A stretch of DNA of 64,000 nt from an uncultured Sphingomonadaceae bacterium (GTDB lineage: Bacteria > Pseudomonadota > Alphaproteobacteria > Sphingomonadales > Sphingomonadaceae), in the NCBI GenBank assembly GCA_947497085.1, contig CANMFE010000002.1, positions 186,001 through 250,000 of the forward strand. Reading direction: 5' to 3'. The stretch's first letter is position 1; every line of letters begins with the position of its first letter. The translations under genes and the position numbers were made by a program. The notes below the pieces were generated by a model. That model was not told where the DNA came from. It did not search any database and was given only the letters and a program-made list of their open reading frames with translations. Below, one piece after another: positions 1 through 7,996 of this stretch.

Positions 1-3000
1 GGCAATCACCAGCCCCTCGTCCTTAGCCGCAATATAGGCATAGGTGCGCGCGAGATAGAGCCGCTGCGCATTGGCGAGCGGGATCGTGCCCGAGGGAATG
101 GCGACCGGTGCATCCATTTTTGTGATGTCAAACAGCTTCACGCCTTCTGCATCGGTCACCCAAAGGTAACGGAACTGCACCGCGCTCGCCCGTGCATCGG
201 TGAGCGGCATCGTCGTGACATAACGCGGACTGTCTGGATTATCGAGATCCATCACCACCAGCCCCGCTTCGGCGGTGATATAGGCATAATGGCCTGCCAG
301 CGTAATATGCCGCGCGCCGGTCAGCACGCCGCCTTCATTCCAGGCGTCTCCGCCGTTCGTGAACGCGGTGCGCTTGAAGAAATTATTGCGGAATTCGCCA
401 TCGGCCAGCGTGTTCACATCGACCAGGATCAGGCCTTCCTCACTATCGGTGATAACCGCATAATTATAGATCGGGTGGAAAGGCTGCTCCTGGTTAATCT
501 CGCGCATTTCCTCGGTATTGCGCAGCGGATTAATCGGCTGGTTGGTGGCCAGCGCCATACAGGTTGCGTTTTTGCTCTTTACATGCGTGTCTTGCCCGAG
601 CGAAGAAAATGGCGCTTTCACAATGCGTTCGGAAAATCCCTTATTGCCAATCGACGCGATGTCATAAACGCGGAAACCACCGCGCCCCTCCGCGACAAAC
701 ATATATTCGCCGCGCATCTGCAGACAGCGGACACTGTCTTTCGTGCCCTGTACAACATTGGCAAATTCCTCGAGCGCCTTGGTCTCACCGGAGAAACTCT
801 TGTCAAACGTCTCGCCGCGCACCCAGTTTTTCAGCTCACGCCCGTTACGCTCGACATGCAACCTGTAATAATCGGGATAGGCATATTTGTGCAGATAAGA
901 CCCGATCACCGCCTGCGGCTCGTCCCATTCGGTAACGCGCACCGCCTCAAACCCGGTATCCAGACCAATCCAACTATTGAGTCCGACAAAGTTCACATAA
1001 TTGGTGCCGAGCAAAAGCAGCTGCGCCATGATGGCATTATTGTCATTGGCCGCGCTCAGGTGGCAGTCGCTGCACTGTTTCGTTTCGGTCTTGCGCACAG
1101 TGTGCGGGAAATGCGGGGCAAAGGCCTGTGATGAAAATCCGATGGCGGATATGGGCGGCTGCTGCACATAAATGCGTTCGCGGTTGATATTGGTGGAGCT
1201 AAGCACCAACGCCGAGGTCGAGCGCACCGGCGCGGTGATATTACCCTTGGTCGTCTGGTGCTTGCCCAGCTGGAACATCTGATCGCGCGCCACCTGCGGG
1301 TTATAGGTCGCATAGTTGCGCGTGTCGTCTTTTTCATATTTGTGAACGCTAGATTTCCAGTTCGCCTCAATCGGCAGGTGGCAGCCGCCACAGCTGGTTG
1401 TCCAGCTGAGATGACAGGTAAAGCAGGCCATCTCCTCATCATCATGCGCGCGCGCTTCGGGCAGGACACCGCTGCCGAAACTATACTTGCCGGTTTCGGA
1501 TGCCGACTTGGCGACTGTCTTGGCGCGTGCTGACTTGGCATTGAAATCGGGATGGCCGCGATCCACGCTGTCCTTTACCAGGCTGACCCGCCAGCTCAGC
1601 TCCGGATCGACAATCGAACGCTGCACAAGCACACGTTTGCCGCCAGGCTCGTTGAACCATTCAAACCGCCGTTTGCCATCGGCATTGCGCAACAACGCGA
1701 GGTTATTGCCCTGTGGCCGCGCCGCCAGATTGGACGTGCGCAGCGTCGGATATGCATCCGCCGTGCCGTGACAGTCCTTGCAGCCAATTTCGACCGCATT
1801 GGCGACCTCGCCGTAGATCAGGCCATTGCCGTGGCTGTCCTGCCCGAAATGGCAATCGCTGCACTGCATGCCCACCTCGGCATGGATGTCCATCATATGT
1901 ACGCTCTTGCCCGGATTGGTGCCGGGCTGCACAAATTTCTCCTCGCCCTCCTTGCGGAATTTTTCGGGATCATCGTCGGCAACAATCGCGCCGTCCTTGT
2001 CGAGCAGATTGCCGTCGCGGTCGCGCTTCAGGATCGCGCGAAAATTCCAGCCATGGCCGTGATAATCGGCAAACTGCGTGTCCTTCAGCTCTTCATTGAG
2101 GTCATAGACATTGCGCAGGAAGTCGATATCGGCCCACAGCCCCTTGGGCGCCGCGCCTTCAGGATTGCGGTCCAGCACCGCGCGCACTTCCGCCGCCGTT
2201 GGATATTTCTGCTGCTTATAGGTTTTCTGATATTCCGCGTCGCTCATCCCCTCTGGCTGCGGTGTCTTGTTATCCGGCCCCGGCCACATATAGGGCGCGT
2301 CGGATTCATAGTCCCACATGGTGTAGCCAAGGTAGCTGTTCAGAAAGATATTGGGCTGATGCATATGACAGTTCATGCACTGCGCGGTCGGAATCGCCTT
2401 GGTAAACTGGTGCTTGATCGGGTGTCCTTTTTCGAGTGGTGCGTCCTTGTCCGCATCCCCGTGATAACCGCCCCCATGGGCTTTATCCTTACCACTTTTC
2501 TTGCCGCCATGCTCCTTCGCGGCGTCATATTCGCCATAGCTGCCGAAACGCATCTGCCCCTCACGCAGCGTGTTGATCGTGGGGTCGGCAGTCGCGGTCT
2601 GCCCGTCACGGCCATATTTCGCATAGGTCAGGCTGTGGCGTGGTTCGCGGTCATTGGCATAGATAACATGGCAGGATGCACAACCCGAAGAACGGTAATC
2701 GCCGGGCTGGTCATTCGTCCCCATCTGCCACAGAAACGGATCATTGAGCCGCGTCTTGTGGATGTTGAGCACGGGTATCGCAACGCGCAGGCCCGTGGCG
2801 GGACCGCGGTTCGATTGCTTGAGATCGGGCCGACCCGGCTCCTCCAGCCGTTGGATGATACCACCAATATTGGGCAGGCCGATTTCTGGAAACTGCGTAT
2901 TGATATTGCGTCCACCGCGTTCGAACACGCGGAAAATATCGGCAGGCGGAATAACATGCCAGGTCGGCAGCGGATACATGACCGGCAATGCGCCGCGCGC

Positions 3001-3789
3001 TTTTTCGGCCTCTGTCACTGTGCCCGGCTCGCTGCCCGGCTCGGTTCCAGCGGATTTGATCATCGCAGGCCTGCCATCGCGAGTAAATGCCTCACCAAAC
3101 AGGTAATTCTTGAATGGAACAATCCCGTTATTATAGGCCGCCCCGCCCCACAGCATCGCGCCCGTCGCCATTAATGACCGCTCCGATGCCTCGATAATCT
3201 CGATATGGCACGCGCCGCAGGATTCGCGCACGACGCGGTAATCAGACGGGTTGACGAAGCGTACAAATTCGGGCGCTTCCTTGGCGAGCAGCGCATAGGA
3301 ACGCTTGGGATTGGCCGATGATGGCCAGTGCCAGCTTTTTGGGTATTTGGGCACGACATGCGCCGTCGCCAGCGCTTTCAGATATGGCGCGCCCTTTTTA
3401 TCCCATGACGCGTCGGCGACCACCGCCGGATCGCCGCCATGGCAGTCGGTACAGCCGAGCACCACGGCGGGGGTGGCGTGCATCGTCTTCCTGTCGCTCG
3501 CAGTGTGGCAGGTAATGCAGCCCGCGCTTTTCGCATCCGCCTCTGCCCAATCCTGATTCTGCGGCGCGGGCGGGGTGAAACGGTATTTGACCTTTTGCGG
3601 CTTTTCCTTACCCGCGGCCAGCAGCGGAGCATTTGTGCTGAGCGTGAAGGACAGGACAGCGATGAGAAAGGCCAGAATGAGCACCGTGCTCCTGCGAAAG
3701 CAGGAGCCCAGGGCAGCGATCACCGACATACGCTCTGGATTCCTGCTTTCGCAGGAATACGGGAAGATATATGCGCTCCGCCTTCTCAT
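1..3789 (-). CDS. Large multiheme cytochrome c with C-terminal LVIVD-type repeats (3' end cut by window)
   Basis: The minus frame is open from 3789 to the window edge, so at least 1263 codons are present and the C-terminus is missing. Ten CXXCH heme c motifs lie in this one frame: CITCH, CTDCH, CGACH, CASCH, CMNCH, CSDCH, CKDCH, CFTCH, CGGCH and CSDCH (plus-strand positions about 3505, 3439, 3205, 2668, 2365, 1849, 1768, 1411, 1378 and 1060). Below about position 400 the translation has no hemes and shows short propeller-like units such as YAYITAEAGLVVMDLDNPD and LWVTDAEGVKLFDI, typical of LVIVD repeats. The signal-type hydrophobic stretch is LILAFLIAVLSF. Start choice: ATG at 3789 sits one base after the stop of the upstream barrel gene; ATG at 3729 and GTG at 3684 are alternatives. 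A palindromic repeat (3687-3758) encodes the residues just before the hydrophobic core. Last gene seen of a four-gene heme-rich operon; probably an exported electron-transfer protein, substrate unknown. Confidence 0.85.
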   Translation of the reverse strand, partial: MRRRSAYIFPYSCESRNPERMSVIAALGSCFRRSTVLILAFLIAVLSFTLSTNAPLLAAGKEKPQKVKYRFTPPAPQNQDWAEADAKSAGCITCHTASDRKTMHATPAVVLGCTDCHGGDPAVVADASWDKKGAPYLKALATAHVVPKYPKSWHWPSSANPKRSYALLAKEAPEFVRFVNPSDYRVVRESCGACHIEIIEASERSLMATGAMLWGGAAYNNGIVPFKNYLFGEAFTRDGRPAMIKSAGTEPGSEPGTVTEAEKARGALPVMYPLPTWHVIPPADIFRVFERGGRNINTQFPEIGLPNIGGIIQRLEEPGRPDLKQSNRGPATGLRVAIPVLNIHKTRLNDPFLWQMGTNDQPGDYRSSGCASCHVIYANDREPRHSLTYAKYGRDGQTATADPTINTLREGQMRFGSYGEYDAAKEHGGKKSGKDKAHGGGYHGDADKDAPLEKGHPIKHQFTKAIPTAQCMNCHMHQPNIFLNSYLGYTMWDYESDAPYMWPGPDNKTPQPEGMSDAEYQKTYKQQKYPTAAEVRAVLDRNPEGAAPKGLWADIDFLRNVYDLNEELKDTQFADYHGHGWNFRAILKRDRDGNLLDKDGAIVADDDPEKFRKEGEEKFVQPGTNPGKSVHMMDIHAEVGMQCSDCHFGQDSHGNGLIYGEVANAVEIGCKDCHGTADAYPTLRTSNLAARPQGNNLALLRNADGKRRFEWFNEPGGKRVLVQRSIVDPELSWRVSLVKDSVDRGHPDFNAKSARAKTVAKSASETGKYSFGSGVLPEARAHDDEEMACFTCHLSWTTSCGGCHLPIEANWKSSVHKYEKDDTRNYATYNPQVARDQMFQLGKHQTTKGNITAPVRSTSALVLSSTNINRERIYVQQPPISAIGFSSQAFAPHFPHTVRKTETKQCSDCHLSAANDNNAIMAQLLLLGTNYVNFVGLNSWIGLDTGFEAVRVTEWDEPQAVIGSYLHKYAYPDYYRLHVERNGRELKNWVRGETFDKSFSGETKALEEFANVVQGTKDSVRCLQMRGEYMFVAEGRGGFRVYDIASIGNKGFSERIVKAPFSSLGQDTHVKSKNATCMALATNQPINPLRNTEEMREINQEQPFHPIYNYAVITDSEEGLILVDVNTLADGEFRNNFFKRTAFTNGGDAWNEGGVLTGARHITLAGHYAYITAEAGLVVMDLDNPDSPRYVTTMPLTDARASAVQFRYLWVTDAEGVKLFDITKMDAPVAIPSGTIPLANAQRLYLARTYAYIAAKDEGLVIA
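3687..3758. repeat. Dispersed double-hairpin palindromic element, copy A
   Basis: Two hairpins face each other: GCTCCTGC-GAAA-GCAGGAGC (3688-3707) and ATTCCTGC-TTTC-GCAGGAAT (3739-3758). The same arrangement with nearly the same spacer recurs at 43211-43281, and a single-hairpin relative sits at 10508-10527. This copy lies inside the 5' coding region of the large cytochrome gene and keeps the frame open. Confidence 0.85.
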
Positions 3790-3790
3790 A

Positions 3791-5872
3791 TCAAAACGCC
3801 ACAATCGCATTTAGAAGCACCGAATAAAAGCGCCCATCACCGCCTGCCTGCGTGAACAGATCCCTAAAGCCGCTGCCTGGATCAAACACTGCGCCCGACA
3901 GGCGGAACACCAGGTTCTGGTTCGCCTTTGGCCGCCAGATGCCCGCGAGCGACAGATCCCAGCCGATATCCTTCGGGATGCTGCCCTCATTGCGCAGCGC
4001 CTGCAGCGTATCCGTCTTTGCAAACCACAGATGATTAATATTGCCGGACAGCCGGATTTCAGGCGTCAGATCGGCATCTGCCCCCACACCCAGCAGCACG
4101 GTGCCGGGATTATTGAAATTGGACTGTCCCTGCTCCTTGGACGAACGCAGTGAATTGAGGATGCCATTGCGGCCATTGATACCAACCGCGCGGCCACCAC
4201 CCGCAAAAGGGATGACCTGCCGTATCCAGTAGCTTGTATCGGCGCCTGCAAAAATCGGGTTTTCAAAAATCGCGTCAAACCCGGCTTCAGTATTATTATA
4301 TGGATCGCCATCGCCGCTCGCATAAAGGCCCGAAGCGCGGAAGCGCCAGAAATCGACATCATAGCTTGCTTCCGCCGCGCCAAAAAACGCGCGGATATCC
4401 GCCTTGCGGCTGGTGAAAAAGCTGTTCCGATCCTCGCCAAATGCACCGTAAAGCTGCCCCGTCAAATTGATACGCCCGATCCGTCCATCGACCGCGTAGC
4501 CAAGATACGCCACGTCATAGGACCGGCTGCGCAAATCACCGAGCAGTGCGGGCCGTACCGGAAAGCCATTATCATCGGTTTTGAACGATCCGCGCTCACG
4601 GTTCATGTTGTAGGTGAGCGATAATTGGCTGGTCAGACCCACCACCGGGAAATCCTGCCGGTAGACATTCGCGAAAAACACCCAGTCATCGCGCGGCGTG
4701 TCCACGATGGAGTTCAGCCCGCTATTCGTGTCTTTTTCCAGTCGCCAGAACGCGCCCAGATTGAATTGTATCCGGTTATTGTCGCGCGACCCGAACAACC
4801 GCACGCCCAGCTGGTTATCCTGAAACAGGAACCCGCGAAAATCGGCCTGCATCGGCTGTATGCCCGCACGCACCGAGATAAAGTCATAACGCGCCGTGTC
4901 ATATTTACCGAGGTGATAGTCGACGAACGCTTCCTGCACGCCGACAAAATGGTCGGTCCGGCGGCTGCGCGCCGATGGTTCTACCAGCAGGACGCGGCGC
5001 TCCGGCACATCAACGTGGTTGACCTGCGCCGCCAGTGTCAGCCGGTATTCGACCGAAGGCGGCTTATACGCCGTCTCCCCCTTTATCAGCGCAAATCCGG
5101 TGATGAATGTCTGCGCCAGCACCAGCGAATTCGAGCGGCCAAACACATCAAGGCTATCAGGGCGATCTGTCGTCTGCACGCCCACCGGCGTCGGAAAGCT
5201 GCGCGGCTCGACCACTGTGTCGGAAATGGCGTTGAGTACAAAAAACCAGTCTTCCTCTTTCAGAAAGCCGGGCTTGTGCCTGTCCGGGATTGGCAGGTCA
5301 CCTTTCAGCCAATTCTGGTGATAGGGGTCTGTGATCGGCTGGCATACCTCATAAAGCCCGCCAAACACGCCATAGGATACCGGCTGGCCCTTTTTTCTCT
5401 CAGGGCAAAGCGATGTCAGCAGCCGCCAGCGGTCCGGAAGCGGAAACTGGTCGGTGGGAAAAGCCTCTGGCGGCGGCGCACGCACCGCGCCCGGATTATT
5501 CTGCGTCACCGGATCGGGCAGCTCTGCCTGTATACCCGGACGGCGGCGGCCATCAATCAGCGCATCATCGGCATCAACCTCAGGGTCGACAGGCGGGAAA
5601 GGTGCTGGCTCGGGAGGCTCTTGAACGGATTCGGTTTCTTCGGCCGCTGGCGGTTCCTCTTCACCCGCCCGCTCACCCTGAGCCTGTCGAAGGGTGGTGG
5701 CGAGACCCTTCGACAGGCTCAGGGTGAGCGGGAGTGGTGGCTTATTGTAATGAGTTTTGAAATAAAGCCGCTCTTTGGGCGATAGCGTTTCCTGCGCTGT
5801 CACAGCCGGAACATGCCCCTGCCCCGCTAGCGTAACCACAAACGGCAGCAATGATGTCATCATCCCCGCCAT
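3791..5872 (-). CDS. Outer-membrane beta-barrel protein of a cytochrome cluster (porin-like)
   Basis: This 693-residue protein has an N-terminal signal-like stretch (residues 1-27), a low-complexity Pro/Glu-rich linker (about 35-100), and then a long region of alternating hydrophobic/polar strands with frequent G-x-Y/F pairs, ending in LLNAIVAF with a terminal Phe. That is the usual signature of an outer-membrane barrel. Its size and position between multiheme cytochrome genes resemble MtrB/PioB-type barrels that sheath a cytochrome, but no family motif proves homology. The start ATG at 5872 overlaps the upstream stop by one base (TGATG), with GAGGGA as ribosome binding site; the downstream cytochrome can start one base after this stop, so the three genes look translationally coupled. 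A 26-base-arm palindrome (5670-5730) is translated within the linker as LSLSKG...LRQAQGER. Two Cys residues near residues 155 and 175 (LCPERKK, YEVCQP) could form a disulfide. Confidence 0.75.
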   Translation of the reverse strand: MAGMMTSLLPFVVTLAGQGHVPAVTAQETLSPKERLYFKTHYNKPPLPLTLSLSKGLATTLRQAQGERAGEEEPPAAEETESVQEPPEPAPFPPVDPEVDADDALIDGRRRPGIQAELPDPVTQNNPGAVRAPPPEAFPTDQFPLPDRWRLLTSLCPERKKGQPVSYGVFGGLYEVCQPITDPYHQNWLKGDLPIPDRHKPGFLKEEDWFFVLNAISDTVVEPRSFPTPVGVQTTDRPDSLDVFGRSNSLVLAQTFITGFALIKGETAYKPPSVEYRLTLAAQVNHVDVPERRVLLVEPSARSRRTDHFVGVQEAFVDYHLGKYDTARYDFISVRAGIQPMQADFRGFLFQDNQLGVRLFGSRDNNRIQFNLGAFWRLEKDTNSGLNSIVDTPRDDWVFFANVYRQDFPVVGLTSQLSLTYNMNRERGSFKTDDNGFPVRPALLGDLRSRSYDVAYLGYAVDGRIGRINLTGQLYGAFGEDRNSFFTSRKADIRAFFGAAEASYDVDFWRFRASGLYASGDGDPYNNTEAGFDAIFENPIFAGADTSYWIRQVIPFAGGGRAVGINGRNGILNSLRSSKEQGQSNFNNPGTVLLGVGADADLTPEIRLSGNINHLWFAKTDTLQALRNEGSIPKDIGWDLSLAGIWRPKANQNLVFRLSGAVFDPGSGFRDLFTQAGGDGRFYSVLLNAIVAF
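5670..5730. repeat. Perfect 26-base inverted repeat inside a coding region
   Basis: The arms 5670-5695 and 5705-5730 are perfect reverse complements with a 9-base loop. The core is CCCTTCGACAGGCTCAGGGT. It is read in frame inside the linker of the barrel gene. From general knowledge this palindrome is widely dispersed in sphingomonad genomes; only one copy is seen in this window. Confidence 0.9.
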
Positions 5873-7848
5873 CACAATCCCTCACACACATTCTGTTCAG
5901 CGCTGTCCAGAAACGGCGCAAATGGGCAGCTGACATAGCGCAGCCGTACGGCCGCATCGCCAAGATCAACGACAATACGGTCAGCGCGTATGTCTTTCGG
6001 CGCATTGCCGATCGATCCGGCGCGTGTCCCCGCATTATGCAGGCCCAGGAAGCTGATCATATCATCCTGGTCAATGCCATCGCCCGAAACGCCCAATCCG
6101 CCAATCAGCTCGCCATTCCGGTAAACAGGCACGGAGCCGGGGAAAATCTGGATGCCGTTTTCCAGCCGGTTCTGGCGCGGCGCGGCATCTGGCGTATTGG
6201 TACAGCGCGGCCGGGTATCGGTGGCTGACGCGCCCGCGACAAATTGCGCATGCTGGATGATATTGCCCGCCACCAGCTGCACCTGCAGGCCTGTAGCAAA
6301 CGGATTGAAATCCTCTATCGGGCGTGACAACGGGCCATGGGGACGTCCCACCTCGCCATCGGGGAAATAGGGCCGTGACAGATTGCCGCCGCTGCGGTCG
6401 GCAAAGGCGAATGTACCGGTCAGCGCCTGCGGGTCACCCAGAAAATCGCGCACACGTTGCACAAACGCAGCAACATCTCCATCAGGATTGGCCAGCAATT
6501 GCTGCGCCGCGACCTTGTTCGAGAAAAAGCTCGCCGTGCGCGCCTTTTGCAAGCTGACATCCGTACCGAAAATCGGCGCATCGGGCGAACGCACAATCCC
6601 GAGTACCTCACCATGTGTATCGACCAGCGAAATTGTCACCTGCGCGCGACTATCCAAAGGACGGCGAATCTGCGCACGGGCACGGCTCATCACAGCAAAG
6701 GCTTCCTCCAGTATCGCGCGCGATTCCGCTGCGGTCAGCGCATTAGTAACGCTGGCGCCATCGGTGCCGCCGCGCACCGGATAGCGATTGCCACCCGCAC
6801 CATTGGTAAGGACAAACGCATCACGGTTGGAAAATTCCGCCGCTGTCGAAGCGCGCACGCCCGATGCTTCCGTGCCATAGGCTGTCCCCGCAATAATTGC
6901 GCCCACGCTATAGCCGGTGACGGGAACAAGGGCGCCCTGGCTGCCGTTAATGGCCGCGAAATTGCTTTGCAGCGGCGCAAGGTCGCCCGCCGCCATATCA
7001 CTGAAGCGCAAGCTGGTGCCATCGACGGTAATCCGGCTGGCCAGAATAGTGTCCGGCGGCGCAAAGCCCTGCATCCCTGCCAGTGCGATCGCTTCCTCAT
7101 CATCCACATCGACATTCAGGATATTGGAATCGAAGCCGTAATCGCCATCGCCCATCACACCAATGCCGCCCACCACAACGCCGTTTTTATAGAGCGGGAG
7201 CCCGCCAGGATCTGCAGCAAGGCCGAGCGGCGAACGTTTCGGGCCGATCAGCGCGGCCGCGCCCGCTGCGCCAAAACGCGTATTAAGGTCTGAACAGGGC
7301 AGCTGGCTGAACTGCACCCCGAATAGCGGCCCGCTTTCAAGGCCGGGTGTGGAGGGGGCGGGCGGGAAATGCTGCTGTACAATCTGACTCGCCGTGCGGG
7401 TGGTAAAAGCGTTGCCCGCGCTGGACAGATAGGCGCCAGTCACCGCTTTGGATATCGCCGCCATTTCAGCGGGGACGGTGAGCCCCTGTGCATCAACCAG
7501 AGGGTTATTCATGCCGGACGGTGTGACTGCACTGGTGGTGGCAGTGGCCAGCGCGCCGTTCATGCGGAACACGGCCAGCACATTGCCCACCCTGTCAGTC
7601 ACTGCAATGACGGACGGTAGCCCGCGGGACTGCGCCTCGCCCACAGCCTGGGCAATGATCGTCTGCACATCAGCAGCACTGAGCGATTGCTGCGACGGAA
7701 CCGAATAAACCTGTCCGCTGGGCGGGGGTGCGGGCGGCGGTGTTGGTGTAGGCGACGGGGTAGGAGAGCCGCCCCCGCCATCACCACCGCCGCATGAAGA
7801 AAGGGCCAACATGGCAGCGAGAGAAGCAGTGAGGCGGGCGCGGCGCAT
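5872..7848 (-). CDS. Lipoprotein with two HbpS/GlcG-like (heme-binding/degrading) domains
   Basis: The 658-residue product starts MRRARLTASLAAMLALSSCGGG, with a clear lipobox (LSSC) followed by a Gly then Pro/Ser/Thr-rich linker, so a lipid-anchored envelope protein is expected. Two modules follow (about residues 55-320 and 360-655). Each has the HbpS/GlcG-type pattern of a helical start (ADVQTIIAQAVGEAQSRG; SRAILEEAFAVMSRARAQ), a strand pair like VIAVTDRVGNVLAVFR and ISLVDTHGEVLGIVRS, and a late Gly-rich turn (LYKNGVVVGGIGVMGDG; VYRNGELIGGLGVSGDG). Members of that family bind heme or other small cofactors. It sits between a cytochrome gene and the barrel gene, overlapping the latter by one base. 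ATG at 7848 is preferred over GTG at 7857 because of a GGGTG ribosome binding site six bases upstream. A heme-related role is inference from family and context. Confidence 0.75.
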   Translation of the reverse strand: MRRARLTASLAAMLALSSCGGGDGGGGSPTPSPTPTPPPAPPPSGQVYSVPSQQSLSAADVQTIIAQAVGEAQSRGLPSVIAVTDRVGNVLAVFRMNGALATATTSAVTPSGMNNPLVDAQGLTVPAEMAAISKAVTGAYLSSAGNAFTTRTASQIVQQHFPPAPSTPGLESGPLFGVQFSQLPCSDLNTRFGAAGAAALIGPKRSPLGLAADPGGLPLYKNGVVVGGIGVMGDGDYGFDSNILNVDVDDEEAIALAGMQGFAPPDTILASRITVDGTSLRFSDMAAGDLAPLQSNFAAINGSQGALVPVTGYSVGAIIAGTAYGTEASGVRASTAAEFSNRDAFVLTNGAGGNRYPVRGGTDGASVTNALTAAESRAILEEAFAVMSRARAQIRRPLDSRAQVTISLVDTHGEVLGIVRSPDAPIFGTDVSLQKARTASFFSNKVAAQQLLANPDGDVAAFVQRVRDFLGDPQALTGTFAFADRSGGNLSRPYFPDGEVGRPHGPLSRPIEDFNPFATGLQVQLVAGNIIQHAQFVAGASATDTRPRCTNTPDAAPRQNRLENGIQIFPGSVPVYRNGELIGGLGVSGDGIDQDDMISFLGLHNAGTRAGSIGNAPKDIRADRIVVDLGDAAVRLRYVSCPFAPFLDSAEQNVCEGL

Positions 7849-7909
7849 TATATGCACCCACGTTGGGGGAAACTGTTCCCGGCTGCAAATACAGGGTGAT
7901 TACAGCGCC

Positions 7910-7994
7910 CGTCATTGCGAGGAGCCGATAGGCGACGCGGCAACCCAGCTGCACGGAGCCGCCCTGGATTGCTTCGCATACGCTCGCAATGACG
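7910..7994. repeat. Dispersed palindromic element with CGTCATTGCGAG ends
   Basis: The ends CGTCATTGCGAG (7910-7921) and CTCGCAATGACG (7983-7994) are a perfect 12-base inverted repeat enclosing GCGACGCGG- and TGGATTGCTTCGC-type sequence. It fills most of the gap between the c554-like cytochrome gene and the lipoprotein gene, so it would be transcribed as a stem-loop within the operon and could alter expression of the downstream genes. Confidence 0.8.
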
Positions 7995-7996
7995 TT

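Noticed and set aside
1552..3174. 540-codon plus-strand open frame
   Set aside because: It is antisense to the multiheme cytochrome, in register with its codons; the minus frame holds the CXXCH motifs. The plus translation has no recognisable motifs.
4625..5785. 386-codon plus-strand open frame
   Set aside because: Antisense of the outer-membrane barrel gene and of the translated palindrome; Arg/His-rich composition typical of a shadow frame.
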